Assembly: GCA_035236585.1 (NCBI GenBank)
Contig: CP141138.1
Coordinates: forward strand, 26,361,437 to 26,425,436
Reading direction: 5' to 3'
DNA length: 64,000 nt
From: Warburgia ugandensis
Taxonomy: Eukaryota > Streptophyta > Magnoliopsida > Canellales > Canellaceae
Part shown: piece by piece, positions 49,718 to 62,559 of the stretch
How the letters are laid out: every line of letters starts with the position of its first letter
How positions within the stretch are numbered: position 1 is the first letter of the stretch
Notes under the pieces: generated by a model
Database searches by the model: none
What the model saw: the letters and a program-made list of their open reading frames with translations, nothing else
Told to the model about the DNA's origin: nothing
Position numbers and translations under genes: made by a program

Positions 49718-49875
49718 GTTGTCATGTGACCTTGAGGTTACGGATTCAAAGCGTGGAATCAGCCTCTTGCAAAATGCAAGGTAAGGCTGCTCGCTATATG
49801 CCCTTATGGTCCGCCCCTTCCCTGAGCCCCGCATAGACTGGAGCTTCATGCACCGGGGCTGTCCTTTAACCTTCT
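49718..49875 (+). repeat. Au-like SINE, nearly full length
   Basis: Starts within the 5' part (GTTGTTGTCATGTGACCTTG), followed by the B-box region, AGCCTCTTGCAAAATGCAAG, GTCCGCCCCTTCCCTGAGC and the CATGCACCGGGGCTGTCC end. It faces the copy at 49248-49420, so the two form an inverted pair about 300 bp apart. Confidence 0.88.
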
Positions 49876-50509
49876 ATAATGGTCGACAAAGAGTTGGAGA
49901 AATAGACAAATACCCATTGCTTAATAAGGTAGCAACTTAATTTCTGGTTTTCTCTTACATTTTTATTTCTTGTTTCATCTGTTCAAGTTATGGCTCTGGT
50001 AAGATTCTTGTGGAACTTCTATTCAGAGATGGCAAACAATCCATAGGTTCTATTAATCTATTAGCTTGTTCTTCACTTTGCACATAATTTTGTGAGTTTT
50101 TAGATTCAAAGCATTTGATTTGATCTCAATCTACAGCATTGAAAATTCAAGACCATCCAGCAAATGAGAAGTAACTACTTCCACTATTCAATTAATCGTC
50201 AGTTGGACTTGCATCCAGATGTCAAAGTTGGGACCTATTGCCTAAAGCTAAACAGTTTTTCTAGTCGAAAGAGTAGTGATAGTAGTTGACCCTCCTAAGT
50301 GCATAGTCGAACATCATCTAAATGCTAGACAGGGCTGTGTTTGCAACTCTCCTGGACATGGTCAGCCAAGGAAGGGGAATCGCAATCAACCTAAGTGAAC
50401 CATCCTCCAAATACTTGACAGGCATGTATTTGCAACTCTCTTATTGGAACAGTCCAAATTTAGGACAAAAACCATGCACAAACAATTAAGGAGGGAGGAG
50501 AGGGGGAAA
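49876..50509. other. Spacer, nothing recognised
   Basis: No gene or repeat could be supported between the SINE copies. Confidence 0.4.
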
Positions 50510-50640
50510 AGCTCCTGCTTATTCGGGGTCAGGAAAAGGGGCAAATCACAAGGGTCTATAGTACACAGCCTTACCTTGCATTTTCACAAGAGGCTGTTTT
50601 CAGCCTTATACCCGTGACTTTAAGGTCACATGACGACATC
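50510..50640 (-). repeat. Au-like SINE, 3'-truncated
   Basis: On the minus strand: GTCGTCATGTGACCTTAAAG, then a diverged B box, AGCCTCTTGTGAAAATGCAA, AAGGCTGTGTACTATAGACC, and GAGCTTTTCCCC near the low end. Confidence 0.8.
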
Positions 50641-51960
50641 TGTGGCTTTAAAATCAATTACAATAAATGGGTTGTGGAGTTAAGGGTACATGGAAGGTGG
50701 AGATGGAGATGGAGGGTGGACTATATCATTCGATTTATAATAAAAGGGAACAGAGCGGAAGGAGATCGATGGCTGGATTTTACTTCTGACTGTCCCTACG
50801 CACCCAGATGGCTGCACTTTGGAGAAAAACCAAACTGAGACGACGACGGTTTCTAAACTCAATTTGAGAGGGGTTCAAGTTGGGAACGCGGACCGTATAT
50901 TTTCTTTTATTTCCTTAAAACTTTCTAAGATCTAATTTAAGTGCATGGCCCATCTACAGCACAGTTTATCACAAACTCTATGGATAACTGAAGAGAGTGG
51001 ATCCACAGTTCAAATGTTTCAACGTCTTTTACTCGGATGGTTCCTTCTTCACCAGTATCATTATTGCTTGTTTAGGCCTTGCCTTAATGGGCCAGAGTCC
51101 AGTCAATAACCTCTTTACTAACGATGCATGAAAACTGAACCAATCAAGAGACCGTATGGATGATCTAAACCCAATTTTCTGGTGATCCAAACCATTCATC
51201 TTGTAGGCTTGGTGGTCCCCTCTATCCTTTCACTGTCACTCTCTTCTCTCAGAAAATTCGCATTGGACCAAATATGAATGCTTTGGACCAAGCCCAAAAT
51301 CTGAGACTTGCTTGTAGTTTTAACCATATTTATTCATCTAGCTGCAGATCAATCTGTATATCTATTTTCTGCAGATGAAACACAAAAGCTTCGTTAGTTA
51401 CAACCAAGATTGGATTCATCGGTTAAGATGATGCGCATATACACACCATAAGTTAGCGGTAGCAATGTAGATGGTATGGCTTGCTGACGACCAAACTGCA
51501 ACATAAAATCAGGGTATTCTGATTTTGTTCAGTCCGATTGTGATAGCTAACACCACTTCTTCTGTTTACCTGAGGAAGGATCCTCCACAAACCAAACCAA
51601 TCAATTAGTCGTGAAGTAAATTCATGATGGTTAAGGATTGCATTTGTTAGCTCTCTGCAACTTTAAGTACCTTTAATGGAGCGAGGAAACAACAACTTGA
51701 TTTTCATGAAAGAAGAAAAGGCTTACTTGCCTTCCTCAAATACGAAAATAGAAACACACAAAGAAACAAACTTCTAAAGTATATATTAGTTGTACGTGAT
51801 TGTCAGTTTACAGAATCGTCCTTTCAAGTGGATCAACAAAAACAGCACTTGGTCCTGATTAAGTAAAAACAAATTATATTTAGTTTCTTTTGTATATCCT
51901 CCTAGTAAAGCAAATGACTAAAGCAGATCTACTGCACATGATCTAACTCTTGCATGATGT
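50641..51960. other. 3' flank of DUF863-like gene
   Basis: No gene could be supported. It should include the 3' UTR of the minus-strand gene that stops at 51961. The words GATCCAAACCATTCATC near 51188 recur in loose form elsewhere in the window and are probably part of an old dispersed repeat. Confidence 0.4.
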
Positions 51961-54900
51961 TTACCGCTGTCTTCTTGGGTTCCTTCGCCTTCTTCCTTGA
52001 ACAGATTTTGTGCAATTTGCAGCTTCATCTACACCAGCCTCATCGTTGTAATTCACGCACCTTCTAGCTCTACATTTGTTACCAAGCCCTGAGCTGGCCC
52101 TGCTAGATTGGCTTGAGTCAGCCTCCATCCGAGTCTTAGGGGACAGTATTTTAGCATCACTAAGAGACCTGCAGGGAGCAAAACTAAGTAGTATCTTTGC
52201 TGCAATGCTTTCACAAGCTTCTTCTGCAGCAGAATCCATCTCCCATTCTTCCTTCTTAGTTTCTGCCACAGCTTGTTCTTCCTGATTTATTTCAGTAAAA
52301 TGGCAACTCCTTCCTGTTTCAACCTCTGTGGCATGCTTCTGCTCAACATTTGAACAGCAATCACGCTGCACATTATTTACCTCAGAATCTGGAATTGAAA
52401 ATAATGAAGAAGGTTTGTCATCAATGATGGCAAGTTCTGGCATTTCATTAGGTTCTTCTGGCTCTCTTCCCACTTTCTCAAGGTCTGTAATAACTGCCTC
52501 AGAATCAGTACTACATTTTGTACTTCCAGTGGCAACATAATCGAGACAGCCATCTCTGCAAACTTTTGGACTTTGTGAGGTGGGGCTGTTGCTTCCTTCA
52601 CCTGAGCAATTTGGTATCTCAGTGGCATCATTCTTACCTGTTTGAAAGCTTGAAGCCAAAGAGCATGAGCTATCCTTTCCTGAAAGTGAGTTCTTTTCTG
52701 GAAAAGGTAAACATTTAACACACAGTTCATGAGGATCCTTTATGCCAGACTCTGGAGATTTATTGGTTGAAGAAGCTTGAGGATCTATGATGGGATCTTC
52801 AGGAAGTGGGACTCCATGGGACGCAAAGCATGCACTTGAATCGCATTGCACTTGCTGGTCATTTTTCAATTCAGGTACTGCGATCCTACTTTGTTGTTCT
52901 CCTGTCAGACATAACTCAGTAGCACTCAGGAAGTAGGCATTCTTTGGTGAAAGACTACCTATTACTTGCTCGAGTTCAGGTCTCTTAAAATGCTGCTGCC
53001 TATTACCTTCAAGGTTATCTGAATCATGTGCCTGATTCAGCCTTTGGGCACTGAATGGTAGTGAGCCCTGCAAGAGGAACCCGATCATGAATTTTGCATC
53101 AACATTTGAGCGTACAGCAAATTCCTACAGTGGGATCAACTACACATCTAATGACTGCCTGACAAGTGAGGGTTAAACTTTGTGTTAGCATAAAGTTCCA
53201 GGAACTTGGTATGATGTAAGTATCATCTCGAATGATAAAGGATACGCAAAGAACCCAGCAAATTTGCATGGTAAAATGGGGCCATTGCTAGTGTTTGCTG
53301 AGATAGGTTAGAAATGTACTTACAGATCATTAAGTAGAAAAGCATTTCCACAATGATTCATGTCTTCAATTATAGCTTCCAAATCCCCCATAATCATCAT
53401 AAGAGTTCTTCTTCTTTTTTTTCTTTTTTTTTTAAATTAAACTATTAAAACCAAATCTACTCTGACACAATAACAACTGGTGAAATGAAGATATGTTCAT
53501 TGTTAATCCCAGTAATAGTTACTACTGGAGTTATTTTAGACCAGACCCATTGTGTATCATCCTTATAAAACTAATTAAGCAATTATCAAATGACCCACCT
53601 AAAGGGATAACGAAACTGTAAATAATGGAAAATGCCTCTCTATGAGAAAAGTTCTCAGTACAACACTACCAAGACTAGAAGCTTGATCACAGAACTAAAT
53701 AGCTAACCCAACTCTATTGGAACTTCATTGATATCTGAATGTCCTCAGAAGGAATGCCGAACACTTAAAAATATGTACAGTTTCTCTGAGGGTTAATATC
53801 TGGGCCATATGTAGGCTAAGGTCGCAACAAGGAGACAGTCATAGGTTGTTTCCAGTTTTCACATCTAATAAGCAATGAAATAAAGCGTCTCAATGATGTT
53901 ATACATAACACAATCATAGATTTAGTGAATGTGTTTTTGGTCAAAGTGTGCAGGGACCAGTTTATCAGTAGTACAAAGTGAGAGGATTGATCTTTTCTTC
54001 CATATCGTAGGCTGATTATCTCTCTGTTATGAGCATTGATAGAAATACAAATAAGAAAGAAGAATAACCTGAAGCAACCACGAGGACTTTTTTTCATGCT
54101 GGTCGGTGGAAGCATTTGCTTCTGCATGTGTGGGGCAGTTTCCAACAGCAGGCAGATGATTCCATGGAAAATCTTGCAATATGTTGTGCTCAAAAGCCTT
54201 TTGTAAATTCCAAATGCCTCTAGTGCACTTTTTTATATAATCTGCATCGATCTTACTCTGTAGGTCTCGGTCACAAGCTCGATGAGTCTCCTGGTTTGCA
54301 ACTGAAAGTGTTCTAAATTCAGGTCTCGAATCCTTCCAATTGAAACTTGGAGAATCCATTGGAAGACCATAGTGATTGCATTCCATGCAAGAAACCTTTC
54401 CTTCCAATGCACTGCTTTCAGCATCAGCTGCAGCTGCAGCAAAATTGTTTGCCTCCATCTGGCAATCAGATTCATCCATATATTCTTCTGGGGGCCTCTC
54501 CAGATCTATCATTCTCCTCATTTTGTTCTGATCACTTGGCACACCCTGGATCTCTGGTTTGTTCATACAGGAAATACTTTTAGGGGGTGATGTGAACTCC
54601 TTGAGTGAATAGATAGGGTGCACTGGAAGATTTCCATACTTATTTGATTGATCCACATAAAAATCTTGTGCGGTAAAGTAAGAGGTCTTTAAAGGTTTCC
54701 CTTCCATAATTGAACTATGAACTTGACCATCAAGAATTTTACCAGTGTCAACCTTTGATGCCAAATATTTACTAGAACAATTTATCATCTTACTTATTTC
54801 ATGCATTGCTGACTTTTGGGCATTATACAGCTTGTGCAGTGCATGAACCTGATTTAGACAAAGGTAGCTTGTCAAATATGTAAGATAAAATTATAACTTA

Positions 54901-56371
54901 ATAAGCCAAATGAGAGAGAAATGAGCAGCCAATACAGAGTCAAATTCAAGATAATAAATGAGGAAAAAATAAGTTTCAGAAACAACAAAGTGCAATAAGA
55001 ACATAGAAACATCAAAATATCGATTCAAATTAAACCTGCCAAGATATTCCTACTCAGTGTAACCTAGTTGTTGTCCATTTGGAACTTAATTACAAATTTG
55101 TTTAGTATGAATCCAATCCCTGTAGAAAAAAGCAATAAAAAGGTACCTGTAGAGGTAAAATATAACACACTAATTTATGTATAACAACTTTGTTTTCTAG
55201 TCTACATTTGCAAAGTGAAAGTCATACAGGAAACAGGAATGTTCAATTCCAGAGGTTATCATATTCCTTTTTTTAAATTTAAATCGGACTTTACTGTGAT
55301 CCACAAGAATGATAAAGGCTGAAAGTGAGGGATGAGACAATCAGAGCCTTCACTCAAATTCTTAGATAACTGAACTATAAGCTTAACTTGCTTTGAAAGG
55401 AGTGGCGCAAGAAGTCTGTCCACTTGAAAGGTCTAAGTTTCAAGGCTGATCATGGGTGAACTCCTGGATGTGCCTCCAACATCTTTGTCACTCAGCCTTC
55501 AATATTTGGCTCTACCAAACCCATTTTAGCTCAACATAGTTCATACACTACACATTCATTTTTCCCCATTTCACAGACAGCCTGTAGTTGGGGCTTCTCT
55601 CCAATATCCATTTGAGGCCGTGGAAGAAAAGAGGCATTCAGCCTCTTGGAATACAGTGTTGCAACACTTCACAGTTTGTGAAATATCCATTGGGGTTGCA
55701 CCAAAAACCTAATTTAACTATAATAAAATCCTTTGGGAACTTTTGAGGTCTCCCACCAACATTGTAATTCATAGATTGCACATTGTGAAAGCATCCTACT
55801 AAAATAATGCTGTTTATCAGAGATGTAAATCAAGTTCCAAACAATCAAGTTCCAAATCAAAACCATGTGGTATGTTCAGAGAAAAGATATTCATGGCTAT
55901 ACAGGTGCTGTGTAGTTAATAATTACCAAGAAATAGAAACGAGGACTTCCATTAAAAGAATAAATTATGTTTGCCATTAGAAATGACAAACAAATCCAGT
56001 GGAAGAAATCATCAATTACTAAGGAATCAAGTTCACTTGCTTCATGAGAATAAAACCATGGAAAACCAAAAGAAATGATAAAGATTGGTCTTCCATGTAA
56101 AGAGAACATGTCACATATAGAGAAGAACACTTCCAACCTGTTCCTTGAATAATTGTTCATGCTGGATCATCGTATTTCTAATTTGATCCATGTTTTCCTT
56201 AGAGAGACTTTGCAGTTGATCCTCAGAACCGAAAATGCACATGATGTCATTAGAAATCTTTGTGTTGGCATCTAAATTAGTTGGGCGCACAACTGGTAAA
56301 CTCACAGCTGTCATGTCTTCCTCTGACGTATCTAGAAATGGAACATCCTGAGAAGCACTGAGAACCTCCAT
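51961..56371 (-). CDS. Plant-specific DUF863-like protein, 3 coding exons, 706 aa
   Basis: Function unknown. Coding exons with in-frame GT-AG boundaries: 56371-56138, 54848-54069, 53067-51961 (78, 260 and 368 aa). The predicted coiled coil IRNTMIQHEQLFKEQVHALH followed by KLYNAQKSAMHEIS spans the first splice junction (about residues 60-96). MRRMIDLERPPEEYMDE is at 188-204. Both match the N-terminal part of the plant DUF863 family, where an HExxFKxQVxELHRLYxxQ segment and a DLxxPxDEYID segment occur. The rest is Ser/Glu-rich and probably disordered. A short helix DSAAEEACESIAAKILLSFA lies near 616-635 and the C-terminus is basic (RRRRNPRRQR), which suggests nuclear location. The usual DUF863 C-terminal WFAEIVSS-type core is not seen and the protein is shorter than typical members, so it may be a divergent branch. 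A 5' exon probably lies at about 60.3 kb. Confidence 0.78.
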
Positions 56372-57377
56372 ACCTGGAATTTCAGAAGTCAAAAGTTATG
56401 CAAGTACACAAATAGCTTCCAGTGTAAGTGAGACATAGAGAAAGGTTTGGGCACAATAAGGGGCCTTTCCAACAGAAACTATTTAGAAAAATGAACCAGC
56501 AATAAGCAATATGCCAGAATAGTGAGTACCAAGATGAATTTCCATCAAAACAAGGCACAATTACACTCAAAAGAAATATTATAGTAAAATTTAAACTTTT
56601 AGCATAAGATAAGAGTAGTAAAATGGGCCTAAGTTCTGAATGAGATAGAACATGAACATGTACCGGAATTTTACACTCCTCAGGGTTAACAGTTGTTAGT
56701 GAATGTGTAACACGTATAAAATGAGAATATGTTCAAGGAAGATGCATGATCCATATTCATGTGAAAACTGGAATTTTAATCCAGGTAGGATGGTGTATAA
56801 GCACAAATCATTTTTTTGTTTCATATTATTTGATTGACACTTGTACTTGAGCAATTTATTCATTTCATGTGCCTGGCACTTCTGTCATTAGCACTAGATA
56901 GAAGTAAGACAATGAATTAAAAAAATTCTAGTAATTCTTTATAGCATCAGACATTCAAAATATTAGTCAAAGTTTATGCTGGACGGAACTATTTGCCCCT
57001 AGCCATTATACATCATCGTCACTGCAGAAATACCAGTACTCAGATACCCACTATTACACATGGTCTTCTATTGTCTTTACATTCATATAGTGAGCTTCTT
57101 CCTAGGAAGGTACAGGCCTTTACCCAACTATGCAACTTGTATTCCAGTGCTAGATCAATCCTGACTTGCCCATTCATCGATTATGTGGGCTTTCCTGGTC
57201 TATCATTTTTCCTAGAAATACACGGATTTACTTGAGCATGAAGATCTACCCACTTAATAGCATGTTCCATGCATGTGTAAAAGGAAATTCCAACTTTCAT
57301 TTCCTGAATGCTTATTTTAACACCCTCAGCTGTCTTAATTGAATATTGATCTCACAGGTAGAAGTGTACATTAGAAG

Positions 57378-57425
57378 AGAAGCCTTGGCACAACAGTAAA
57401 GTTGTTGTCGTGTGACCTAGATATG
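57378..57425 (+). repeat. Au-like SINE 5' fragment
   Basis: AAGCCTTGGCACAACAGTAA followed by AGTTGTTGTCGTGTGACC is the family's first 45 bases, including the A-box region. The 3' part is missing. Lies in the 5' intron of the DUF863-like gene. Confidence 0.75.
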
Positions 57426-60270
57426 TCATTTTTTTCCTAGCTGTAGGAATTTCATTAAGGGAACCAAAAAAGGCAAAATGCCAATACAAACTGGAGCACA
57501 TCCCCCTAAATCATGAACAAATGAGGACTTGCAATCAGAAATAATGAAAATGATAATCAGGAAGTACCCCGATAAGAACATCAGCTCAACACTCATTGAT
57601 CTTCTTACCAGCAACCCTCATTATCTCTACAAAATACTACACCAAATATGGCAAATCTCAAAGACATGCATTAGATATGTGTTGCCAGAATAACTGTAAA
57701 TATTTGAGCAGAACCACAATTCCACTGAGCCTTAAGCTTTTAGCCAGCTTCAATGGCCAAGAACATCGCCTTGCTAGACCACTTAAATCCAATCAGAGCA
57801 GAAAAGAATAACAAGTTCATAACCTCTTGCTTTCTGATAAGTCCACCAACTTGAGCCTTACCAGTTAACTGATACCAGAACCATCAGAGCTGGTTTTAAG
57901 CAGAGCCACATGGCATACACTGATTGTTAGTGTCCAAGCAAGCCTATAGGTGTCCCACGCTCTTCACAACTCATAAACGGAATGAAAAATGTAGACAATG
58001 CACTCAACTTGTGACCGAGCTGCACAAAAACTCCTTTATAGCACCATTCAATCTTAATGACTGTCAAAAAATTGTATTCCACAATGACCTGCTGCTTCTT
58101 TCTGGATGAAAGACCTCGTAATAATCAACCAGCTGATTGAGAGAAGAAGCATCATGAGTGAAAAGTTAACACACAAAGGATAGAGGATATGAACCAAAGT
58201 CAGTGAGATATCTCATGGATGTCCTGATGACTCAAAGGATCTGGAAAGAGGAATCAAGCTCAGCAAATAATGTCATGACCACCTCGATTTCCTAAAATAA
58301 ATAAATATATAAAAAATCATGCTAAAAAGAATAATCCACGAAGTTTCCCTTCCCTGAATGGTACATGTTTCCTTCCCCTGAATAATACATGTAATGGTCT
58401 TTCTATCCGGATCAACAGCAAATTGGAAAAATATGAGGCAAGGCCTCCTTAGGGGGGCTTGGGATCATTGAACCAGGCACAACACCAGAGTCTTAATTCT
58501 GTCACCATTCTCATAGAGAAACAATTGCTGAAACTTCTCGGTGAATGCCACATACCAAACCTACTGACCAAATATATCATCAGCACAACAGTTTCCCCAT
58601 CAAGATCTTTCCTTTCTGAACAATCAAGTCCTCCAAACAACAAGCTACTCATGGCAAATCCCTACAGCCACTTCTTCAATTAAGCAGTGTTCTCTCTCCA
58701 ATTCTTCTTATTGAAAGCCACCAGCCCCCTTAGAAGAGCATGTAGTATCCAAATCATTATGTTCTCACACCTGTAATCATTGAAGCCTTTGCAATCCCTT
58801 TTCCCACGCTAACAGGAAGTCGATGTAGAGACATAAAGTTTAGGTGAAGCTTGTTCAGTCTAGTCTATATTTCAAGAAGCAAATTTTCGTGTGAATCTCT
58901 ACTTACCCTGTATCTTGAAAACACAAATAATGTGAAGTTACAATAAAATTTACATTGTACAGGTAACAAAAGTGGACATGTGATTTGGAGGTAAATGCCT
59001 GCAGGGTTACTTTGATGGATTTTTTCAATTTCCAAGTTCAGCAAAAGATTAGCATGTCAACAGAATGATCTAATGGTAATGAAAATGAGTAAGAAGTATT
59101 AGAAGATTAGCATGCTTGTGCTCCCTCTTTGAGGTTGCAGGTTCAGTGACAAGATCAGGAAAAATGTATATTTACATATTCACCTTCAGCTTTCTCCAAC
59201 TGTCTGGCTGTATTGTCTCTTAAAGAGTTGTTCAACAATGTGACATTCTTGTCAAATCATTGGGATGCCTCTTCGGTTTGAAAAGCACAAGCACCTTTAG
59301 TGTTCGTAGATATTTACGGTGGTCAAATTTGGATTTTATCTCCTCATTTTTGTTCTCCAATGATTTTATAGATGTGGAGTTGTATTTTTTCATATTAATT
59401 TCCTCATCATAACAACGTGCAAATAAATTCCTACAAGATCCTCTGCCTCATTATAGAGCTATGGAATTTCCAGTCACAGATGGTTTATGCCATCAGTCAC
59501 TAGCTATTAGTTAAAACACCAAAGACCCTTTACACCAAGAATGGACATTCAACAATCATTGGAATTTGAGCAGCAATCGACATGCGACACTCAAATAACA
59601 CTAAAACAGCAACTACGCATCTGAAAAACTGCAAACAGAAAGCATTAGATAAACACCTTCTTAATGCACTAAAACACATCTCCGAGTCACTTCTTTTCAA
59701 GTCAAAACCTTGCACCTGACAAGACGACATATTATATATTCAACACATAGATCCATTATCATTCACCAAAAAACTCTCAATCCACTCAACAACCAGCATC
59801 CTGCCGTGAAGGTGTAAACAGTGTAAAAATAAGAAGTGGCAGCGGGTAGGCATTTGCAAAGACTAGATCTAAATGCCAAGAAACACGATGCACAATATCA
59901 AGTATATAATGATTTGAGTACTCAAAACCACAACCAGTTACAACAGATCATGCAGACATCAAATTATCAGAAGAGGATCAAAAATAACAGTGAAGTTCAA
60001 GATACACTTAGGCAATCATAAGAGTGCTCATAAAAGATCAGCATCACAAAGCCAGCTCACGATAGAATTCGAAAACAACATCAAAATCAACTGTAAGGTA
60101 AACTTGCAGATCATCATTCCTGGTGGAATTACAAACAGAACAAGAGTACATTGAACATGCAAACCACCACATCAGATCAACCCAAAAGGAGAAACCCCCA
60201 AAATCACTACAAACAAAGCAAAATTCCAAAAAACTGCAAGTCGAAATGAGATAGAAATCCAAATTCTTAC
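57426..60270 (-). other. Long 5' intron of DUF863-like gene, with a possible LINE relic
   Basis: The interval between the likely 5' exon and the first coding exon. The low end reads on the minus strand as GTGCTCCAGTTTGTATTGGC, a TGGTTCCCTTAATGAAATTC-like block, then an A run, which resembles the 3' end of a plant L1-type LINE. No RT motif could be placed in 57500-59500. Open frames in this stretch are not called as genes. Confidence 0.35.
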
Positions 60271-60440
60271 CGATCTCCCGCACCCCCACAAGAGCATATC
60301 GATCACAAAAACACACATAATAAATCAACTTCCCGATTAAGGAATCAAAGAAAGCGACGATCCATATTTCGGCGAGACGGATATTTCTTGATTCTATACG
60401 CTGTCCAAATTCTACGGTTTTCATCTTACCCTAGGATTTG
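60271..60440 (-). other. Likely 5' exon of the DUF863-like gene
   Basis: A donor GAGATCG|GTAAGAA ends this exon at 60271. Splicing to the acceptor at 56373 (TTCCAG|GTATGG) joins it to the first coding exon. It contains an in-frame upstream ATG at 60424 with 51 open codons to the junction, so it is either 5' UTR or an N-terminal extension. Inferred; the 5' end is not defined. Confidence 0.5.
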
Positions 60441-60919
60441 GGGTGCCACCTGGCAGTGATGTCAGAGGAAATCAAAGGAGGGAATGTGATTGGCTGGAAG
60501 TGGCAGGCGCATTTTTTATTTTTTTTTCTCTCGCGAGATATTTCCTTTTTCCGTTTGGGTATTCCTTCACATAATATCCATGCATACATGGACGCATAAG
60601 AGAAATTGGATTTTTTCGGACCAACCAAGATTCTGAGCCAAGGTATGAGAAGATTTATAGTATTTTAATATAAAATTTCATGTGGAATTCTCGCGAAGTT
60701 GACGTTATGCCTGTCCCCATTTTGGATTTTTTTGGGTCTGGGGTGCTGGACGGCGGGGATTAACTGAGACTTTTATATGCTACAAGCACGACCAAATGCG
60801 TATTGCTGGTTTGAGGTACCCCACCAGAGAGCTGATCCGGATCATTCATCTTGTTAATCTCTTATCAGAAATCTAAAAAGATAGCCTAGTGCGAGATACA
60901 CAATATCGGATTTGTGGAA

Positions 60920-61015
60920 GAGGTAGACTACAAACAATCTATAGTATGCAACATTATCTTGTATTTTTTACAAAAGACTATTTTCATACCACGAACCCGC
61001 GGCCTTCAAGTCACA
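60920..61015 (-). repeat. Diverged Au-like SINE fragment
   Basis: On the minus strand: TTATGTGACTTGAAGGCCGC, GGGTTCGTGG (B-box region), AATAGTCTTTTGTAAAAAAT and GCATACTATAG-like words in the correct order. Both ends are poorly defined. Confidence 0.65.
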
Positions 61016-61422
61016 TAATTCTTCTTATTAGATATCTAATACACCAAAAATCATGTTGATTAGACAATGTCAATCAAAGATTGCAAATTAATACAAACAA
61101 GTATGCTTCCATTGGGATTCGAACTCAACACCTCCCGGGTGTTTAATTTAATTAACTAAATTCGTAATCAAGCTCCAGTAAGCATATAAGTGCACGGCAC
61201 GGTTGAAAATCCAGGGTTCATTTTATATGACATGCACTTAAGTGGCTTGAACCATTGGCCTGATGGCTCACCACCCAGCAAGCATGGTTGGTTTAAAGGA
61301 AGATCCCATCAATTGAGGACTTTAAGAAAAAATTAGTTTAACAATGATCTATTTGATCCGATACGATTGCCTTGAATTGGGTGCACTTGGTGAATTAAAT
61401 ACTTACAGTTGGGGCATTTGAG
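61016..61422. other. Spacer, nothing recognised
   Basis: AT-rich. A GGGATTCGAACTCAACACCT segment near 61110 resembles a tRNA-type T arm but has no tRNA around it. Confidence 0.35.
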
Positions 61423-61474
61423 GCCGACTCTTAATTAGGATAAGGTCTTGATGATGATGATGATGATGATGATG
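61423..61474 (+). mobile_element. 52-bp RTE LINE 3' stub with 15-bp TSD
   Basis: GCCGACTCTTAATTAGGATA, AGGTCTTG and eight GAT repeats correspond to the 3' end of the RTE at 36785-39942. Flanked by GTTGGGGCATTTGAG (61408-61422) and GTTAGGGCATTTGAG (61475-61489), one mismatch. It is therefore an extremely 5'-truncated insertion, not a simple (GAT)n microsatellite. Confidence 0.88.
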
Positions 61475-61489
61475 GTTAGGGCATTTGAG

Positions 61490-62217
61490 TAAGTTTGAGA
61501 ATGATTGAACTGCGCTTGAAAACCTTGGTTTAAAAGAATGAAGCACAATTCATGTCCAATTGATGACTTTTCCAGTAAAATCTTCTATTAAGACAAATGA
61601 TCTACGTATATAAAGAATTACAAAGCAAATCATTCCCACTATCTCTTGGCAAAATAATAGGTGACTTAGTATATACTCTTAACATAAATGCTAAACTAAT
61701 TGTACAATGAGGTGCGGTCTAGCAGCCACATTTTTTAGGGCTCACCCTAGAATTAATTGATCGAAATTATTAATCACATTACTCCAACTCTAGATTTCTT
61801 ATAGGTAAAAAATTATATGTTATAAATGATTCTAGCTTCTAAGAGATATTGCGTTGTTTATAAATTTTCATTTTTTAGTACATAGTTTCTCAGATTAATC
61901 ATCCAAATCAAAGTGTGGAGCAATGAGATGAGCAAATCGAATCATTCAAAGATTGGCTCTAGCAAATGTAACTGCTAGACTATATGCATAGTGTAGTCAA
62001 TCTGTGTATGTGCACGCGGGTGTTTTAGATATATAACTATTATTAGCCTATTTGCTGTTATCTTAAGCTTTTAGGAAAAAGAGAATCCAACATGGTATTA
62101 GAGTCTTATTGACCAAAAAGTCATAAGTTCAAAATCTTAAGACCTCTCATTTATCAAATCCACATGCAAGAACTCAAAAAATGGCCTTTAACACGAGATA
62201 ATATGTTAGAGATATAA
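61490..62217. other. Spacer, nothing recognised
   Basis: No gene, RNA or named repeat could be supported. Confidence 0.4.
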
Positions 62218-62224
62218 CTATTAC

Positions 62225-62395
62225 TGGCTTAGCGGTAAAAGTTGTCGTCGTGTGACCTTGAGGTCATGGATTCAAGGCGTGGAATTAGCCTCTTGCAAAA
62301 ATGTAAGATAAGACTACCTACATTAGGTCATTATAGCAGCCCCTTCTTTGAATCCCACATAGGCGAGAGCTTCGTGCACCGGGGCTGCCCCTGAC
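62225..62395 (+). repeat. Full-length Au-like SINE
   Basis: Complete order: TGGCTTAGCGGTAAAAG (A box), GTCGTCGTGTGACCTTGAGG, GGATTCAAGG (B box), TTAGCCTCTTGCAAAAATG, AGCCCCTTCTTTGAATCCC, GAGCTTCGTGCACCGGGGCT. A possible short TSD, CTATTAC, occurs at 62218-62224 and 62403-62409. Confidence 0.9.
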
Positions 62396-62470
62396 TCACT
62401 TCCTATTACACAAAAAGTAAAAAAATTGTATATTTAATTCTACCCTCTCTGCTTGTATTGCTTTGTAGAG

Positions 62471-62506
62471 CTAGTTTGCATAGGAACACTTTCCTACATA
62501 ATACAA

Positions 62507-62559
<53 letters not shown>

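Noticed and set aside
61100..61140. Possible tRNA from GGGATTCGAACTC
   Set aside because: Only a T-arm-like segment is present. No cloverleaf could be built around it.
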